A stretch of DNA of 64,000 nt. It comes from JAEUJZ01 sp964460115. GTDB taxonomy: Bacteria; Myxococcota_A; Polyangia; Palsa-1104; JAEUJZ01. Shown piece after piece: positions 49,860 through 58,474 of the stretch. The notes under the pieces are model-generated. The model was not told the DNA's origin and ran no database searches. It worked only from the letters and a program-made list of their open reading frames with translations. The stretch covers positions 1-64,000 of the forward strand of contig CAYWPR010000032.1 in assembly GCA_964460115.1 (NCBI GenBank), given 5' to 3'. The translations under genes and the position numbers were made by a program. Positions within the stretch are counted from its first letter, which is position 1; every line of letters starts with the position of its first letter.

Positions 49860-50753
49860 CTAATTCAGATCCAGAACTCGCCAGCCGTCTTTCTGCTGAA
49901 CTAGATCGATAAAAAAACGCGGATCGTACTCGTAGTGAATGCGATCGCCGCGCATTTCCATCCTTCCTACGGCTTTGCCGGAAGGTCCCGCGCCGGATGA
50001 ATTTGGCAAGCCTTGCGGCTCTGTGGCGCTCGCTTGAGGGGGCGCCCGGCCTGATTGCGAAGAAGGCAAATTGTTTAAGCTCATGCGCAAGCGATCGATG
50101 CGTTCGCGCAGCTCAGCCTCGATGGCTTGACGCTCGGCCGCGGAAAATAGCCGCAGCACCGCAAAGTAGTTGCGCTGCTCGGCGGCAGTTATGAGCAGCC
50201 GCAAAAGCTGCTCGGGCGTGTCGGCGTGAACGGCGCTTAAATCGGAATCGGCGATTCGCCAAACCGATCGGTTGTCCGCTTTTTCGCGCTGCGCCGTCGG
50301 CACTGGCTGCGTCTGCGCCAGCAAAAGCGAAGTCCCTTGCGGCAAAATGAGGACCGCTTGCCTGACAAAGCGCGAGACGTTCTTTGGCAGCTTGGTCGGC
50401 ACCTGCGACGATTCAGCCGAGCGCAAGCTTCGCTGACTGCTGCCAAAAATTTGTTGGCGCTGCGTGCTCCGCTCTGGGGCGCTGTCGCGCCAATCCGTCA
50501 AAAATTGCTGAGACGAAATACGCTGCTTAAGCGCTGAATCCAGCAATTGATAAGCGCTGGCCGAATCATCGCGATCCAGTGCCGCCTGGTACGCGTATAG
50601 AGTATCGAGCGGCGAAGGCGCTTGCCGGGCCGTAGCCCGCGGCCCCGCGCAATTCATCAGAAAGACCAGCTTGAACGCAAAGCAGATCGTCCACAGCGTA
50701 GTTTTTTGGAGCGATTCAAAAAAAACGCAACGCAGGGCCATGGTCAGAGCCAA
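49860..50753 (-). CDS. Putative lipoprotein of unknown function
   Basis: A 297-residue protein with a possible lipoprotein signal (FKLVFLMNC). A helical region follows (TLYAYQAALDRDDSASAYQLLDSALKQRI), a fragment that looks like a ~60-residue NTF2-like or TPR-like unit repeated at 'EQLLRLLITAAEQRNYFAVLRLFSAAERQAIE'. The C-terminal strand pattern HYEYDPRFFIDLVQQKDGWRVLDLN is typical of such folds. A Ser/Gly/Pro-rich linker separates the parts. The start may be the second Met (50741). No family was recognised. It is divergent from the Cys-rich lipoprotein gene. Confidence 0.6.
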   Translation of the reverse strand: MALTMALRCVFFESLQKTTLWTICFAFKLVFLMNCAGPRATARQAPSPLDTLYAYQAALDRDDSASAYQLLDSALKQRISSQQFLTDWRDSAPERSTQRQQIFGSSQRSLRSAESSQVPTKLPKNVSRFVRQAVLILPQGTSLLLAQTQPVPTAQREKADNRSVWRIADSDLSAVHADTPEQLLRLLITAAEQRNYFAVLRLFSAAERQAIEAELRERIDRLRMSLNNLPSSQSGRAPPQASATEPQGLPNSSGAGPSGKAVGRMEMRGDRIHYEYDPRFFIDLVQQKDGWRVLDLN

Positions 50754-50928
50754 TAACGGTTAACGGTGCTTTTGTAAACCGGCGTTCACGCTGCGCTTGC
50801 TAAGCGGTCGGGCGCGGCGCGGCGGCCCATCGGAGCGTGGCCGAAATAATTTTTCCATGGCAATGTGGCACGCGGCTTGTAGGATGAAAGAAAGACAGTC
50901 CATTAGCCCCGTGGCTGGAGGGATAGTT

Positions 50929-51603
50929 ATGATCCGAAAGAGTTGCGCAAAGTTCCTTCGGTCTCGCCTCGTGATGCTCGTGCTGCCGGTTTTGTGGGTG
51001 GCGCTCGCGGGCTTGCCGGCTTGCGACAAAAATAGCGATCAGCCAGAGCGCCGCTATTGCGATTCGACCGGCTGCTACGCCTGCAATGGCGACAAGTGCT
51101 ATCCGGTCGCTGGAGAGCCTAGCAAACCAGATCCCGGAAAGAATGCACCCTGCGACAATGACGCAGCCTGCGGCGCCGGGAAGCTTTGCAATTTGGGTAC
51201 TTGCACACCCGTATGCACGGACAATAGCAGTTGCGCAAGCGGGCAGGCTTGTATCGCCGGACGCTGCCGGCCTGGCGATTCTGCGCAGTGCGGCGTGGCC
51301 GGTGCACGTTGTACCACCGACGCGCAATGCTCTGCCGATCAAAGCTGCGTCAATCACGCTTGCGCGACCAGGTGTCCGGCTAGCGGCCCTTGTGCACTGG
51401 GTCAGATTTGCCAAGCGGGCTCATGCGTCGAAGATCCGCAGCCAAAGACCGCGCAGTGTGTTTTTGATACGGATTGCGGCGTCAACGCGAAGGGCAGCGG
51501 TTTTCGCTGTGTCAATTCCTATTGCCTACCGACGTGCACAGATAGCAACACCTGCACAGGTGGTGCATCTTGTGTAAAAGGCCTGTGCCGCGGTAGCCGC
51601 TAG
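50929..51603 (+). CDS. Cys-rich lipoprotein
   Basis: A 224-residue exported protein. The ATG at 50929 has TGGAGGG ahead of it at good spacing. The signal peptide ends LAGLPAC, so it is probably a lipoprotein. The mature part contains about 30 cysteines in tandem ~30-residue units of the Dickkopf/EB-like kind, for example CDNDAACGAGKLCNLGTC, CTDNSSCASGQACIAGRC and CTTDAQCSADQSCVNHAC. Such Cys-rich repeats are common in myxobacterial secreted proteins and are thought to bind or shield at the cell surface. The function is unknown. It precedes the epimerase gene. Confidence 0.8.
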   Translation: MIRKSCAKFLRSRLVMLVLPVLWVALAGLPACDKNSDQPERRYCDSTGCYACNGDKCYPVAGEPSKPDPGKNAPCDNDAACGAGKLCNLGTCTPVCTDNSSCASGQACIAGRCRPGDSAQCGVAGARCTTDAQCSADQSCVNHACATRCPASGPCALGQICQAGSCVEDPQPKTAQCVFDTDCGVNAKGSGFRCVNSYCLPTCTDSNTCTGGASCVKGLCRGSR

Positions 51604-51621
51604 CGAAAATGCTTCTTGCTA

Positions 51622-51707
51622 GGCCGGCGTTTTTTTACGTCGGCCATCATTTTCTCGCCGTGCCGCCACATCTCGCTTTTGCCGCGCTGCCTTTTCTGAA
51701 AAGGCAG
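51622..51707 (+). repeat. Two hairpins between the Cys-rich lipoprotein and epimerase genes
   Basis: The first stem, GGCCGGCGT (51622-51630) with ACGTCGGCC (51637-51645), has a TTTTTT loop and one G-T pair. The second, CTGCCTTTT (51687-51695) with AAAAGGCAG (51699-51707), is perfect with a 3-base loop. Neither has a clear T run after it on the plus strand. The first could act as a weak terminator of the lipoprotein gene. Confidence 0.45.
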
Positions 51708-51741
51708 TGCGCGGTTTGAACCAAGCAGGGTAAAAGCGGGC

Positions 51742-52749
51742 ATGCGCATTTTGATGACAGGTTGTGCGGGGTTTATCGGATCCCAACTTGCCGGGCGTCT
51801 GCTCGCGCAAGGGCATAGTCTAGTCGGAATCGATAACTTCGATGAGACGCTGTATTCGGCCGCTCGGCATGAAGAACAGCTTTCTGCACTGCTGCTGCGT
51901 CCGCTTTTTACATTTCACAACGGCGATATTCTGAACGCTAACCTGATGCAGACGCTTTTGCCGGGGATCGATGTCGTGGTCCACTTGGCGGCGCTGGCCG
52001 GAGTGCGCCCCTCGCTAAAGCAGGCCGCTCGTTATATGCGAGTCAACGTCGAGGGAACGCAAATCGTTTTAGATGCCTGCCGAAACGCTGGCGTTCGCCG
52101 TGTCGTGTTTGCGTCCTCAAGCTCTGTCTATGGTTCGCGCTCTGTGGCGCCTTTTTGCGAAACCGATGAAGCGGTGGCCCCGGCTTCGCCCTACGCCGCC
52201 AGCAAACGCGCTGGAGAGTTGCTTTGCTCGACGCACAGCCAGTTGTACGGCACCGCCATCTGCGCTTTGCGGTTTTTTACCGTCTACGGCCCGCATCAGC
52301 GCCCGGAAATGGCCATCGCCAGGTTCGCGCAGCTTATTGCCACCGGCCAACCGGTTTCTTTATACGGCCGCGGTGACTCGGTTCGCGACTATACGTACAT
52401 CGACGACATTTTGGACGGAGTGGTTGCGGCAATTGCGCGTACCGCGCAGCCTATTACGCCATTTCGTATCTATAATCTCGGCGGCACGCAGACCACTTCG
52501 CTGCCAGCACTTGTGCGCTTGCTTGAATTGGCGCTTGGCCGCTCCGCCGTGATCGAGTGGCTTGACGAGCAGCCTGGGGACGTTCCGCTGACTCGCGCCG
52601 ATACCAGCCGCGCCGCTGCGGAGCTTGCCTATGCTCCCAAAGTCCCTATCGCCGTGGGTATTGCCCGCTACTGCGAATGGCTGGCGCAAAATGCGCGTGC
52701 CGAGCGATGCTTGCCTCGGCGCGGCGAGCATGATACTAAGGTAAGATGA
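51742..52749 (+). CDS. NAD-dependent epimerase/dehydratase (UDP-glucuronate 4-epimerase-like)
   Basis: A 335-residue extended SDR enzyme. MRILMTGCAGFIGSQLAGRLL is the NAD loop (GCAGFIGS in place of GGAGFIGS). The catalytic residues are in 'FASSSSVYGS' and 'SPYAASKRAGELL'. 'ALRFFTVYGPHQRPEMAIARFAQLI' and 'YGRGDSVRDYTYIDDILDGVV' are characteristic of UDP-glucuronate 4-epimerases and relatives. It probably supplies an activated sugar for cell-surface polysaccharide. It precedes polyphosphate glucokinase, with a 4-base overlap (ATGA). The exact specificity cannot be read. Confidence 0.9.
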   Translation: MRILMTGCAGFIGSQLAGRLLAQGHSLVGIDNFDETLYSAARHEEQLSALLLRPLFTFHNGDILNANLMQTLLPGIDVVVHLAALAGVRPSLKQAARYMRVNVEGTQIVLDACRNAGVRRVVFASSSSVYGSRSVAPFCETDEAVAPASPYAASKRAGELLCSTHSQLYGTAICALRFFTVYGPHQRPEMAIARFAQLIATGQPVSLYGRGDSVRDYTYIDDILDGVVAAIARTAQPITPFRIYNLGGTQTTSLPALVRLLELALGRSAVIEWLDEQPGDVPLTRADTSRAAAELAYAPKVPIAVGIARYCEWLAQNARAERCLPRRGEHDTKVR

Positions 52750-53531
52750 ACGTAATTTCTGATACAGAAAAACAAGGCATTGATAATATTTCGGAATCGG
52801 CGCCTGCTAGCGTAAAGCCGCCGACTTCTCATTCAGAAGCTGCGACGGAGCTGTTGACGCTGGCCATCGACATCGGGGGCACCGGCATCAAGTGCATCCT
52901 GCTTGATTCAAAGGGACAGACGATTGGCGAACGGCAGCGTCAGGCGACTCCGCGTCCGGCCACGCCGCAAGCCGTGCTGGCGTGTATACGCAGCATGCTG
53001 CCCGCCCGGGCGTTTCAGCGGGTTTCTATAGGTTTTCCCGGAGTGGTCGTTGACGGCGTGACCCAAACCGCCCCCAACCTGCATCGCAAGTGGGAAGGAT
53101 TTAATCTGCAGCAGGCAGCGACAGAGCTTACCGGACATCCGACGCGCGTTTTAAACGATGCTGGCGTGCAAGGGCTTGGCGTCATCACTGGCAACGGCGT
53201 CGAACTGGTTTTGACCCTGGGCACGGGAATGGGGTTTGCTCTATATGTCGCTGGCCGCTATGTCCCCAATATTGAAATGGCCCATCATCCCTTCCGCAAG
53301 GGTGTGAGCTACGAGGAGTACATCGGCAATGCCGCGCGGCTGCGCGTCGGCAGCCGCAAATGGAGCCGTCGCGTACTGCGCATTTTAGAGCAGCTCAAAG
53401 CAACGTTTAACCCGAGCGTCATCTATATCGGCGGCGGAAATTCTGCCAAGCTACGCGAGGAGCTGCCTAAAGGCGTAAAACGAGTCGACAATGTTGCAGG
53501 TCTGCTTGGTGGAATTGCCTTGTGGCGCTGA
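52746..53531 (+). CDS. ppgK: Polyphosphate glucokinase-like ROK protein
   Basis: A 261-residue ROK-fold sugar kinase close to the polyphosphate/ATP glucokinase PpgK. After an unstructured N-terminal ~35 residues the core starts with LAIDIGGTGIKCILLDSKG. 'SIGFPGVVVDGVTQTAPNLHRKWEGFNLQ' and the catalytic Asp in 'VLNDAGVQGLG' are typical, and 'LVLTLGTGMGFALYVAGRYVPNIEMAHHP' is the family phosphate/sugar loop. The zinc-binding CxCGxxGC cluster of many ROK proteins is absent, as in PpgK. It would phosphorylate glucose using polyphosphate, which links to ppk2 (12311) and to the GH13 glucan lipoprotein. ATP use cannot be excluded. Confidence 0.85.
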   Translation: MNVISDTEKQGIDNISESAPASVKPPTSHSEAATELLTLAIDIGGTGIKCILLDSKGQTIGERQRQATPRPATPQAVLACIRSMLPARAFQRVSIGFPGVVVDGVTQTAPNLHRKWEGFNLQQAATELTGHPTRVLNDAGVQGLGVITGNGVELVLTLGTGMGFALYVAGRYVPNIEMAHHPFRKGVSYEEYIGNAARLRVGSRKWSRRVLRILEQLKATFNPSVIYIGGGNSAKLREELPKGVKRVDNVAGLLGGIALWR

Positions 53532-53612
53532 CGGTTCGCCGTTTCCGCACTCTCTAGTACTTTTTGCCGCGGTACTTCAAAATTCAACCAAAGTTGACGC
53601 TATATTGCGTCC

Positions 53613-54686
53613 ATGCTGCACCGGCTGCTTTGTTGCGTCTTTTTTCTAGGGGTTACGCACAGTGCTTCTGCGCAGCCCAAAGTCTGCGGCAATCAGACGG
53701 CGCTTGGCGCTTGGACCCTTGAAAACTGTGCGATTCTAAAAGACGATGGCATGCCCCCGGACGAAGTCTCTGGCGATGGTATCTACACCGTCGCTGTGCA
53801 GCTTGCGAAAGCGGCTCTTTTGGAATACAAAATTCTTCCCACCGGCGTTTGGACCGGGATGTTTGAGATACAGCAGGTTGGAACCTGCGCCTATAACGGC
53901 GAGGAAACTGCCAACGGCACGCAAAATATTCAGGTGCCAAGCCCCAATGTAGCCGGCCCGACGCGTTTCTTTTTTGATTCCCGCGCGCTTTCCGACTCCA
54001 GTTATGCGCCAGCCCCCGGCAATCGCTCGGGGGGCGACTCGATCATGTTTGACGCGCCTAGCGGCAGCTGTCCGACCTGGATTGCCGTCGGAGATTTTCA
54101 GAATCTATACGGAAACAATGCCACCGCGGTTCGGCTGTTGCCGCAGCGCCCCGGATTGCTTGTGGGACATCTGACTGCCGCCAAAGCCCTGCCTATAGGC
54201 TGGCAATGGAAGCTTATGCAGCAGACGGCCGGCGTAGTTCGTGAATATGGCCCAAGCGGCTGGGCCTACTCGCCGTGCCGGGCCGAATTCGCTCAGGTTT
54301 CGGCCGCAGTTATGCCTGGAGACAGTGTTTATTTCTTGGTGCACGTCCATTCCGGCCGATTGCAGACGCTGGTATTCAGCACTCCGGTTGACGGCTACAC
54401 TGCGGATGGTTTCGATGTTTGCGCGCCGTCCGATTTTGCAATGGCCCAAGCCGATATGCGGACTTCGCCAGTTTTGCCGCCGCCCGATCTGTCAGCGCTC
54501 GATGGCACAGGCAGCGCCGATCCTGCCGATGGCGGAATGCCGCGCCGTCGACCTGGCATCCATTGCGACTGCCAGCTTGGACCTACCAAAGCGGATGCGG
54601 CAACGTCGTTTGGACTTGGACTCTTGCTTCTGCTCACTGCTTTCATCAGAACTCGACTGCGCAGCCACGGATCGGCCGAAGGCTGA
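53613..54686 (+). CDS. Surface protein with MYXO-CTERM-like C-terminal anchor
   Basis: A 357-residue exported protein. The signal peptide ends HSASAQ. The N-domain has KDDGMPPDEVSGDGIYTVAVQLAKAALLEYKILPTG, similar to choice-of-anchor/CBM-like sandwich domains. After a Pro/Ser/Asp-rich linker, the C-terminus is Cys-Asp-Cys, a hydrophobic run of about 14 residues (LGLGLLLLLTAF) and a basic tail ending RLRSHGSAEG. This order (Cys motif, helix, Arg) resembles MYXO-CTERM sorting tails that a dedicated peptidase cuts before lipid attachment. The family recognition is by pattern only. Confidence 0.6.
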   Translation: MLHRLLCCVFFLGVTHSASAQPKVCGNQTALGAWTLENCAILKDDGMPPDEVSGDGIYTVAVQLAKAALLEYKILPTGVWTGMFEIQQVGTCAYNGEETANGTQNIQVPSPNVAGPTRFFFDSRALSDSSYAPAPGNRSGGDSIMFDAPSGSCPTWIAVGDFQNLYGNNATAVRLLPQRPGLLVGHLTAAKALPIGWQWKLMQQTAGVVREYGPSGWAYSPCRAEFAQVSAAVMPGDSVYFLVHVHSGRLQTLVFSTPVDGYTADGFDVCAPSDFAMAQADMRTSPVLPPPDLSALDGTGSADPADGGMPRRRPGIHCDCQLGPTKADAATSFGLGLLLLLTAFIRTRLRSHGSAEG

Positions 54687-54697
54687 TTGGCGCGGCG

Positions 54698-54722
54698 CGA
54701 TTGGCCCGATTGGCCCGATTGG
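54698..54722. repeat. Short tandem repeat
   Basis: CGATTGGCC is repeated at 54698-54706 and 54707-54715, with CGATTGG at 54716-54722, giving about 2.8 copies of a 9-base unit. It lies between the surface-protein and M50B genes and could arise from replication slippage. Confidence 0.7.
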
Positions 54723-54754
54723 AAAGAAAAGACGCGCCGCAGTAAGCTTTGAAG

Positions 54755-55459
54755 ATGCAAAAAGCAAACAATCCGCGAGCGGCGCTTATCGTCGGCGCTT
54801 TGCTGATTCTGGTGCTTTCGCGAATGATGCCGATGGGTCCGCTCTTATTGTATCCCTTCACGCTGCTTAGCACCTGGGTACACGAAATGGGGCACGGAGT
54901 GACCGCGCTATTATGCGGTGGAACTTTTCTGCGGCTCGACATCTACGCCGATGCCTCGGGCATTGCGCACTCGGCGGTCGCTCCGGGTGTGCGGCAGGCT
55001 TTGACGGCCGTAGGGGGCCTTTTGGGACCGCCGCTTATCGGTACGCTTTGCCTGATTTGGGCCCGGCGCGCTTCTCGGCTGCTTCTGTTTTTGCTGGCGG
55101 GGGCCATGCTGCTATCGCTGCCGCTTTGGGTGCGCACTGGAGTGGGCTGGCTTAGTGTTGGCGGGCTAGGGCTCGGCATTGCTCTTTTGGCACGATTTCT
55201 TAGTGAAGGGGGGCGGCTATTTTTCGCGCAATTTATCGGACTGCTTCTGGCGTTTGATACGCTGGCCCGCGGCGACTATTTGTTTATGCGCAGCGCGCAA
55301 GTCGGAGGCGCTTTGCATCCCTCGGATGTGGCGGGTATTGCCAAGGTGATGGGCGGGCCCGTGCTTTTTTGGGGCGGGCTTGTGGCGCTGATTTCAGCGC
55401 TGCTCGTAAGCATCGGACTTTATTCTGTGCTGCGCACAAATCCGCGTGAAAATGGCTGA
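54755..55459 (+). CDS. M50B-like membrane protein with HEMGH motif
   Basis: A 234-residue polytopic protein, start at ATG 54755. The second hydrophobic segment contains 'TLLSTWVHEMGHGVTALLCGGTFLRL', the HExxH zinc motif of peptidase M50B-like membrane proteins (site-2-protease relatives). Six or so hydrophobic helices follow. A GGxxG patch ('AVGGLLGPPLIG') lies in the next loop. Many members of this family act as membrane proteases, though some are thought to be inactive; a metal-binding Asp downstream could be in LAFDTLARGDY. It overlaps hemD by 8 bases, so they are coupled. Confidence 0.75.
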   Translation: MQKANNPRAALIVGALLILVLSRMMPMGPLLLYPFTLLSTWVHEMGHGVTALLCGGTFLRLDIYADASGIAHSAVAPGVRQALTAVGGLLGPPLIGTLCLIWARRASRLLLFLLAGAMLLSLPLWVRTGVGWLSVGGLGLGIALLARFLSEGGRLFFAQFIGLLLAFDTLARGDYLFMRSAQVGGALHPSDVAGIAKVMGGPVLFWGGLVALISALLVSIGLYSVLRTNPRENG

Positions 55460-56336
55460 GCCAGCCTCCAATCTTTTTCTTCTCGATGCCAAAGCTGGCC
55501 GCCCCTTGCGGGTCCTTATTACGCGACCTGATGAGCAGGCCGCGGAAACGGCCCGCACGGTCGTCGCAGCCGGTGGCGAGCCACTTTTGTTTCCCTGTCT
55601 GCATTGTGCGCCGCCTGCCGATCCGTCGGCATTTTTGCGTACTTTGGCCCGTCTAAATGATTTTACGGCCGTGGTCGTCTCTAGCGCCAACGCGGCCAAG
55701 GCCCTGGCTGCGGGATTGCACCAACTCGGCGGCAATTTGGCAACCGCGCTACAAGACGTGCTGGTGGCCGCGGTGGGTCCGCAGACTGCCGCCGCACTGG
55801 CCCAGCATGGCATCTTGGTGCACGTGACCGCCGCGCAGCAAAGTACCGCCGACGGGCTGGCGGCAGCCGTCGCTGCGGCTCTGCAAGACCGCGCCCAAAG
55901 ACTTACTGGCGCGCGCATACTTTTTCCGCGCGCGGCCGAGGCGAGCGACACTTTGTCCAGTCTGCTAGGGAGTGCCGGGGCCCAAGTCACTGAAGCCGTG
56001 GCCTACCAAATGGTTGCGGCAAGCGCGCAAAGTCTGGCGCCGCTAGGGCCCTTATTGCGTCAAGGACACGTCGATTTGGCGCCGTTTGGCAGCCCGCGCA
56101 CGGCGCGCATTGCATGTACAGCCCTCAAAGAGCCAGCCTCAAAGCTGGGCGCTTTTGGCGGCTTTGGCGACTTTTTCGACCGCAACCGTATCGTCGTGGG
56201 CGCCATTGGTCCGTCCACCGCGGCGGCGCTTCATGGGCTTGGCGTGCCAGCGGATGTTGTTGCCAAGTCTGCCGAATTTCCGACGCTGCTGCGATTAATG
56301 AGCGCCTATCGTCAAAATTTGGCACTATTTCAATAG
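55452..56336 (+). CDS. hemD: Uroporphyrinogen-III synthase
   Basis: HemD closes and inverts ring D of hydroxymethylbilane in tetrapyrrole synthesis. The 294-residue protein has two similar Rossmann-type domains. The first starts LRVLITRPDEQAAETARTVVAAGGEPLLFPCLHCAP, the usual HemD opening. 'AVVVSSANAAKAL' and 'VGPQTAAALAQHGI' match the first half, and 'LFPRAAEASDTLSSLLGSAGAQVTEAVAYQMV' and 'AIGPSTAAALHGLGV' the second. The GTG at 55446 is an alternative start. It is translationally coupled to the M50B gene and ends 27 bases before tRNA-Leu. Other hem genes nearby: only hemF at 44808. Confidence 0.88.
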   Translation: MAEPASNLFLLDAKAGRPLRVLITRPDEQAAETARTVVAAGGEPLLFPCLHCAPPADPSAFLRTLARLNDFTAVVVSSANAAKALAAGLHQLGGNLATALQDVLVAAVGPQTAAALAQHGILVHVTAAQQSTADGLAAAVAAALQDRAQRLTGARILFPRAAEASDTLSSLLGSAGAQVTEAVAYQMVAASAQSLAPLGPLLRQGHVDLAPFGSPRTARIACTALKEPASKLGAFGGFGDFFDRNRIVVGAIGPSTAAALHGLGVPADVVAKSAEFPTLLRLMSAYRQNLALFQ

Positions 56337-56363
56337 TTTGTGGTAGCCTGCACCCGTTCCTGA

Positions 56364-56446
56364 GCCGAAGTGGCGGAATGGCAGACGCAGGGGACTCAAA
56401 ATCCCTCGTCCTCCGGGACATGAGGGTTCGACTCCCTCCTTCGGCA
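56364..56446 (+). tRNA. tRNA-Leu (anticodon CAA)
   Basis: The acceptor arms GCCGAAG (56364-56370) and CTTCGGC (56439-56445) pair fully, with discriminator A at 56446. The anticodon stem GGGGA/TCCCT encloses CTCAAAA, giving CAA for the UUG codon. A 16-base variable arm and the T-arm GAGGG/CCCTC with TTCGACT complete it. CCA is not encoded. It sits between hemD and the hydrogenase-related operon on the same strand, with only 8 bases to the next start codon. Confidence 0.93.
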
Positions 56447-56454
56447 TATATGAA

Positions 56455-58467
56455 ATGTCTCTAATTGCCCTGCTTGTGGGTGTGCTCGGGCTGCTCGCAA
56501 TTGCTGCTGTCGTCGCCTTGCTGCTGCCAGAACGATTAGGATTGCATCTTTCAACAATTCTAACCGTGGTAGCCTGCGGACTGGGGACGCTCGCTGCAAG
56601 CACAGCGCTATGGCATGGCGCGCACGTTGGCCTGAGTGCTGAATGGTCGCTGCCGCTCGGCAGCTTTCATATTGCTCTGGATGAATTGTCCGCCTTCTTT
56701 TTGCTGTGCATTTTTCTGATTTCGAGCTTGGCGGCAATTTACGGCGCCGGTGCTTTGCGGCGCGAACTGGGACTGCGGCCGCTGCGCTCTGCGCTGGTTT
56801 GTTTTCCCGTCCTGGTTGGAGCGATGGCCGTCGTGGCGCTAGCTCATGACGCCGTATTGTTCCTAATTGCCTGGGAAGTCATGTCCTTCGCCTCTTTTTT
56901 TCTGGTCAGCTTCGAACATCAACAATCAAAAGTGCGCAGCGCCAGCTACACCTATTTGGTGGCTAGCCACCTAGGAGTGGTGTTTTTGTTTGTTCTATTC
57001 GCGCAGCTTGGGGCGGCCGCCGGCAATTTTGATTTCGATTCTTTGATGCAGCTTGGCCGCGGCGCGGTGCCTTTTGGTTCGGCAAATGTATGTTTTGTGC
57101 TGGCCCTTATCGGTTTTGGCACCAAAGCAGGCCTATTTCCGCTGCATATGTGGGTGCCGCAAACTTATTCCGCGGCCCCCGGCCACATCGCTGCGGTGAT
57201 GTCAGGTGTAATGAGCAAGCTTGGCATTTACGGACTTTTGCGCGTCCTGGGATTTTTGGGAGCCCCCGACTCGTCCTGGGGCGTGGTGCTCCTTTGCTTG
57301 GGCGCGTTCTCGGGACTATTCGGCATCGTCTCGGCGCTGGCTCAGCACGAGCTGAAGCGCGTCATCGCCTACTCCAGCATCGAGAATCTGGGCATCATCT
57401 GCATGGGGCTAGGCCTGGGCTTGCTCGGCGACAGCCAAAAGAATGCGCTGCTCAGCTATTGGGGCTTTACTGGCGCCATCTTGCACGTTTTGCACCATGG
57501 CTTTATGAAGGGGCTGCTTTTTCTGTGCGCCGGCAGCGTGCAACAGGCGACGCGCGAAGACAGCTTGAACCGACTGGGCGGACTGCTGTCTCGCATGCCA
57601 TGGACGGGGGCTTTATTTTTGTGCGGCAGCCTGGCGATCTCGGCCCTGCCCTCGCTGTGCGGATTTGTCGGCGAGTGGTTCCTGTACATCGGAGCCTTTG
57701 TCGGCGGCAGCGGTCCGTTCAGCCTAAGTGCGTTGCTTTGTATTTTGGTGCTGCCGACTTTGGCGCTGATTGGCGGGCTTTGCGCGCTGACTTTTGTGCG
57801 GGCCTTTGGCATTGGGTTTTTGGGGACGCCGCGTAGCCTGGCGGCAGAGCAAGCTCGCGAAAGCGATGCGCTGTGCCAAGTCCCCATGCGGCTGCTTGGT
57901 CTTGGCTGTTTGCTGCTTGGGCTTTGGCCGCTTTTGGGCGTCAATTTGGCCAGCCGCGTGACTTTGGGCTTGGGTCCGCTTTTGCAAATCACCATGGCCT
58001 GGCCGGGCCGAGGGCTTTTGTCGCCCCTTGTCGGCATCACCACGACCTGTGGCGTGCTTTTGGCCCTGAGCCTTTTGCTGTGGGGTCTGCGCCGCGGTCT
58101 GCTTTTGAACCGATCGATTGAAACCGGCCCGACGTGGGGCTGCGGCTATGCGCGGCCCTCGAGCCGCATGCAATACACCGCGACGTCTTTTTCCGCGCTG
58201 GTGCTGCGCTTGTTCGCAGGGCTTATTCCGCGCGAGATCAAAGGCCAAGCTCCGCAAGGACCTTTTCCGTCAAAGACCCATTATGAAGAACAGGTTTACG
58301 ATCTGGCCGACAAGCATCTGATTGCGCCGAGTCGCAGCCGCGGCCTCGCTATCATTCAATTCTTACGCGGTTTGCAGAAGGGCCGTCTGCAAACCTACCT
58401 CGTCTACATCCTAGTGACTTTGCTGGGGCTTTTGATCTGGCAATTGGCTGGGCTGAAAACTCGGTAA
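56455..58467 (+). CDS. Energy-converting hydrogenase-related antiporter-like subunit (HyfB/HycC type)
   Basis: A 670-residue, ~16-helix membrane protein of the proton-conducting antiporter family (NuoL/HyfB). Start at ATG 56455, just 8 bases from the tRNA end and with no Shine-Dalgarno sequence, so the start is poorly supported. The key Glu141 in 'LIAWEVMSF' and Lys224 in 'GFGTKAGLFPLHMWVPQTYSAAPGHIAAVMSG' are the conserved proton-path residues. The tail includes a cytoplasmic region (PRSLAAEQARESDALCQ) and further helices. It is gene 1 of a six-gene unit, with 7 bases to the next gene. Confidence 0.9.
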   Translation: MSLIALLVGVLGLLAIAAVVALLLPERLGLHLSTILTVVACGLGTLAASTALWHGAHVGLSAEWSLPLGSFHIALDELSAFFLLCIFLISSLAAIYGAGALRRELGLRPLRSALVCFPVLVGAMAVVALAHDAVLFLIAWEVMSFASFFLVSFEHQQSKVRSASYTYLVASHLGVVFLFVLFAQLGAAAGNFDFDSLMQLGRGAVPFGSANVCFVLALIGFGTKAGLFPLHMWVPQTYSAAPGHIAAVMSGVMSKLGIYGLLRVLGFLGAPDSSWGVVLLCLGAFSGLFGIVSALAQHELKRVIAYSSIENLGIICMGLGLGLLGDSQKNALLSYWGFTGAILHVLHHGFMKGLLFLCAGSVQQATREDSLNRLGGLLSRMPWTGALFLCGSLAISALPSLCGFVGEWFLYIGAFVGGSGPFSLSALLCILVLPTLALIGGLCALTFVRAFGIGFLGTPRSLAAEQARESDALCQVPMRLLGLGCLLLGLWPLLGVNLASRVTLGLGPLLQITMAWPGRGLLSPLVGITTTCGVLLALSLLLWGLRRGLLLNRSIETGPTWGCGYARPSSRMQYTATSFSALVLRLFAGLIPREIKGQAPQGPFPSKTHYEEQVYDLADKHLIAPSRSRGLAIIQFLRGLQKGRLQTYLVYILVTLLGLLIWQLAGLKTR

Positions 58468-58474
58468 ACGGGCG

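Noticed and set aside
54698..54722. Tandem 9-base repeats as a CRISPR or regulator array
   Set aside because: Only three short units with no spacers and no cas genes; simple slippage is enough.
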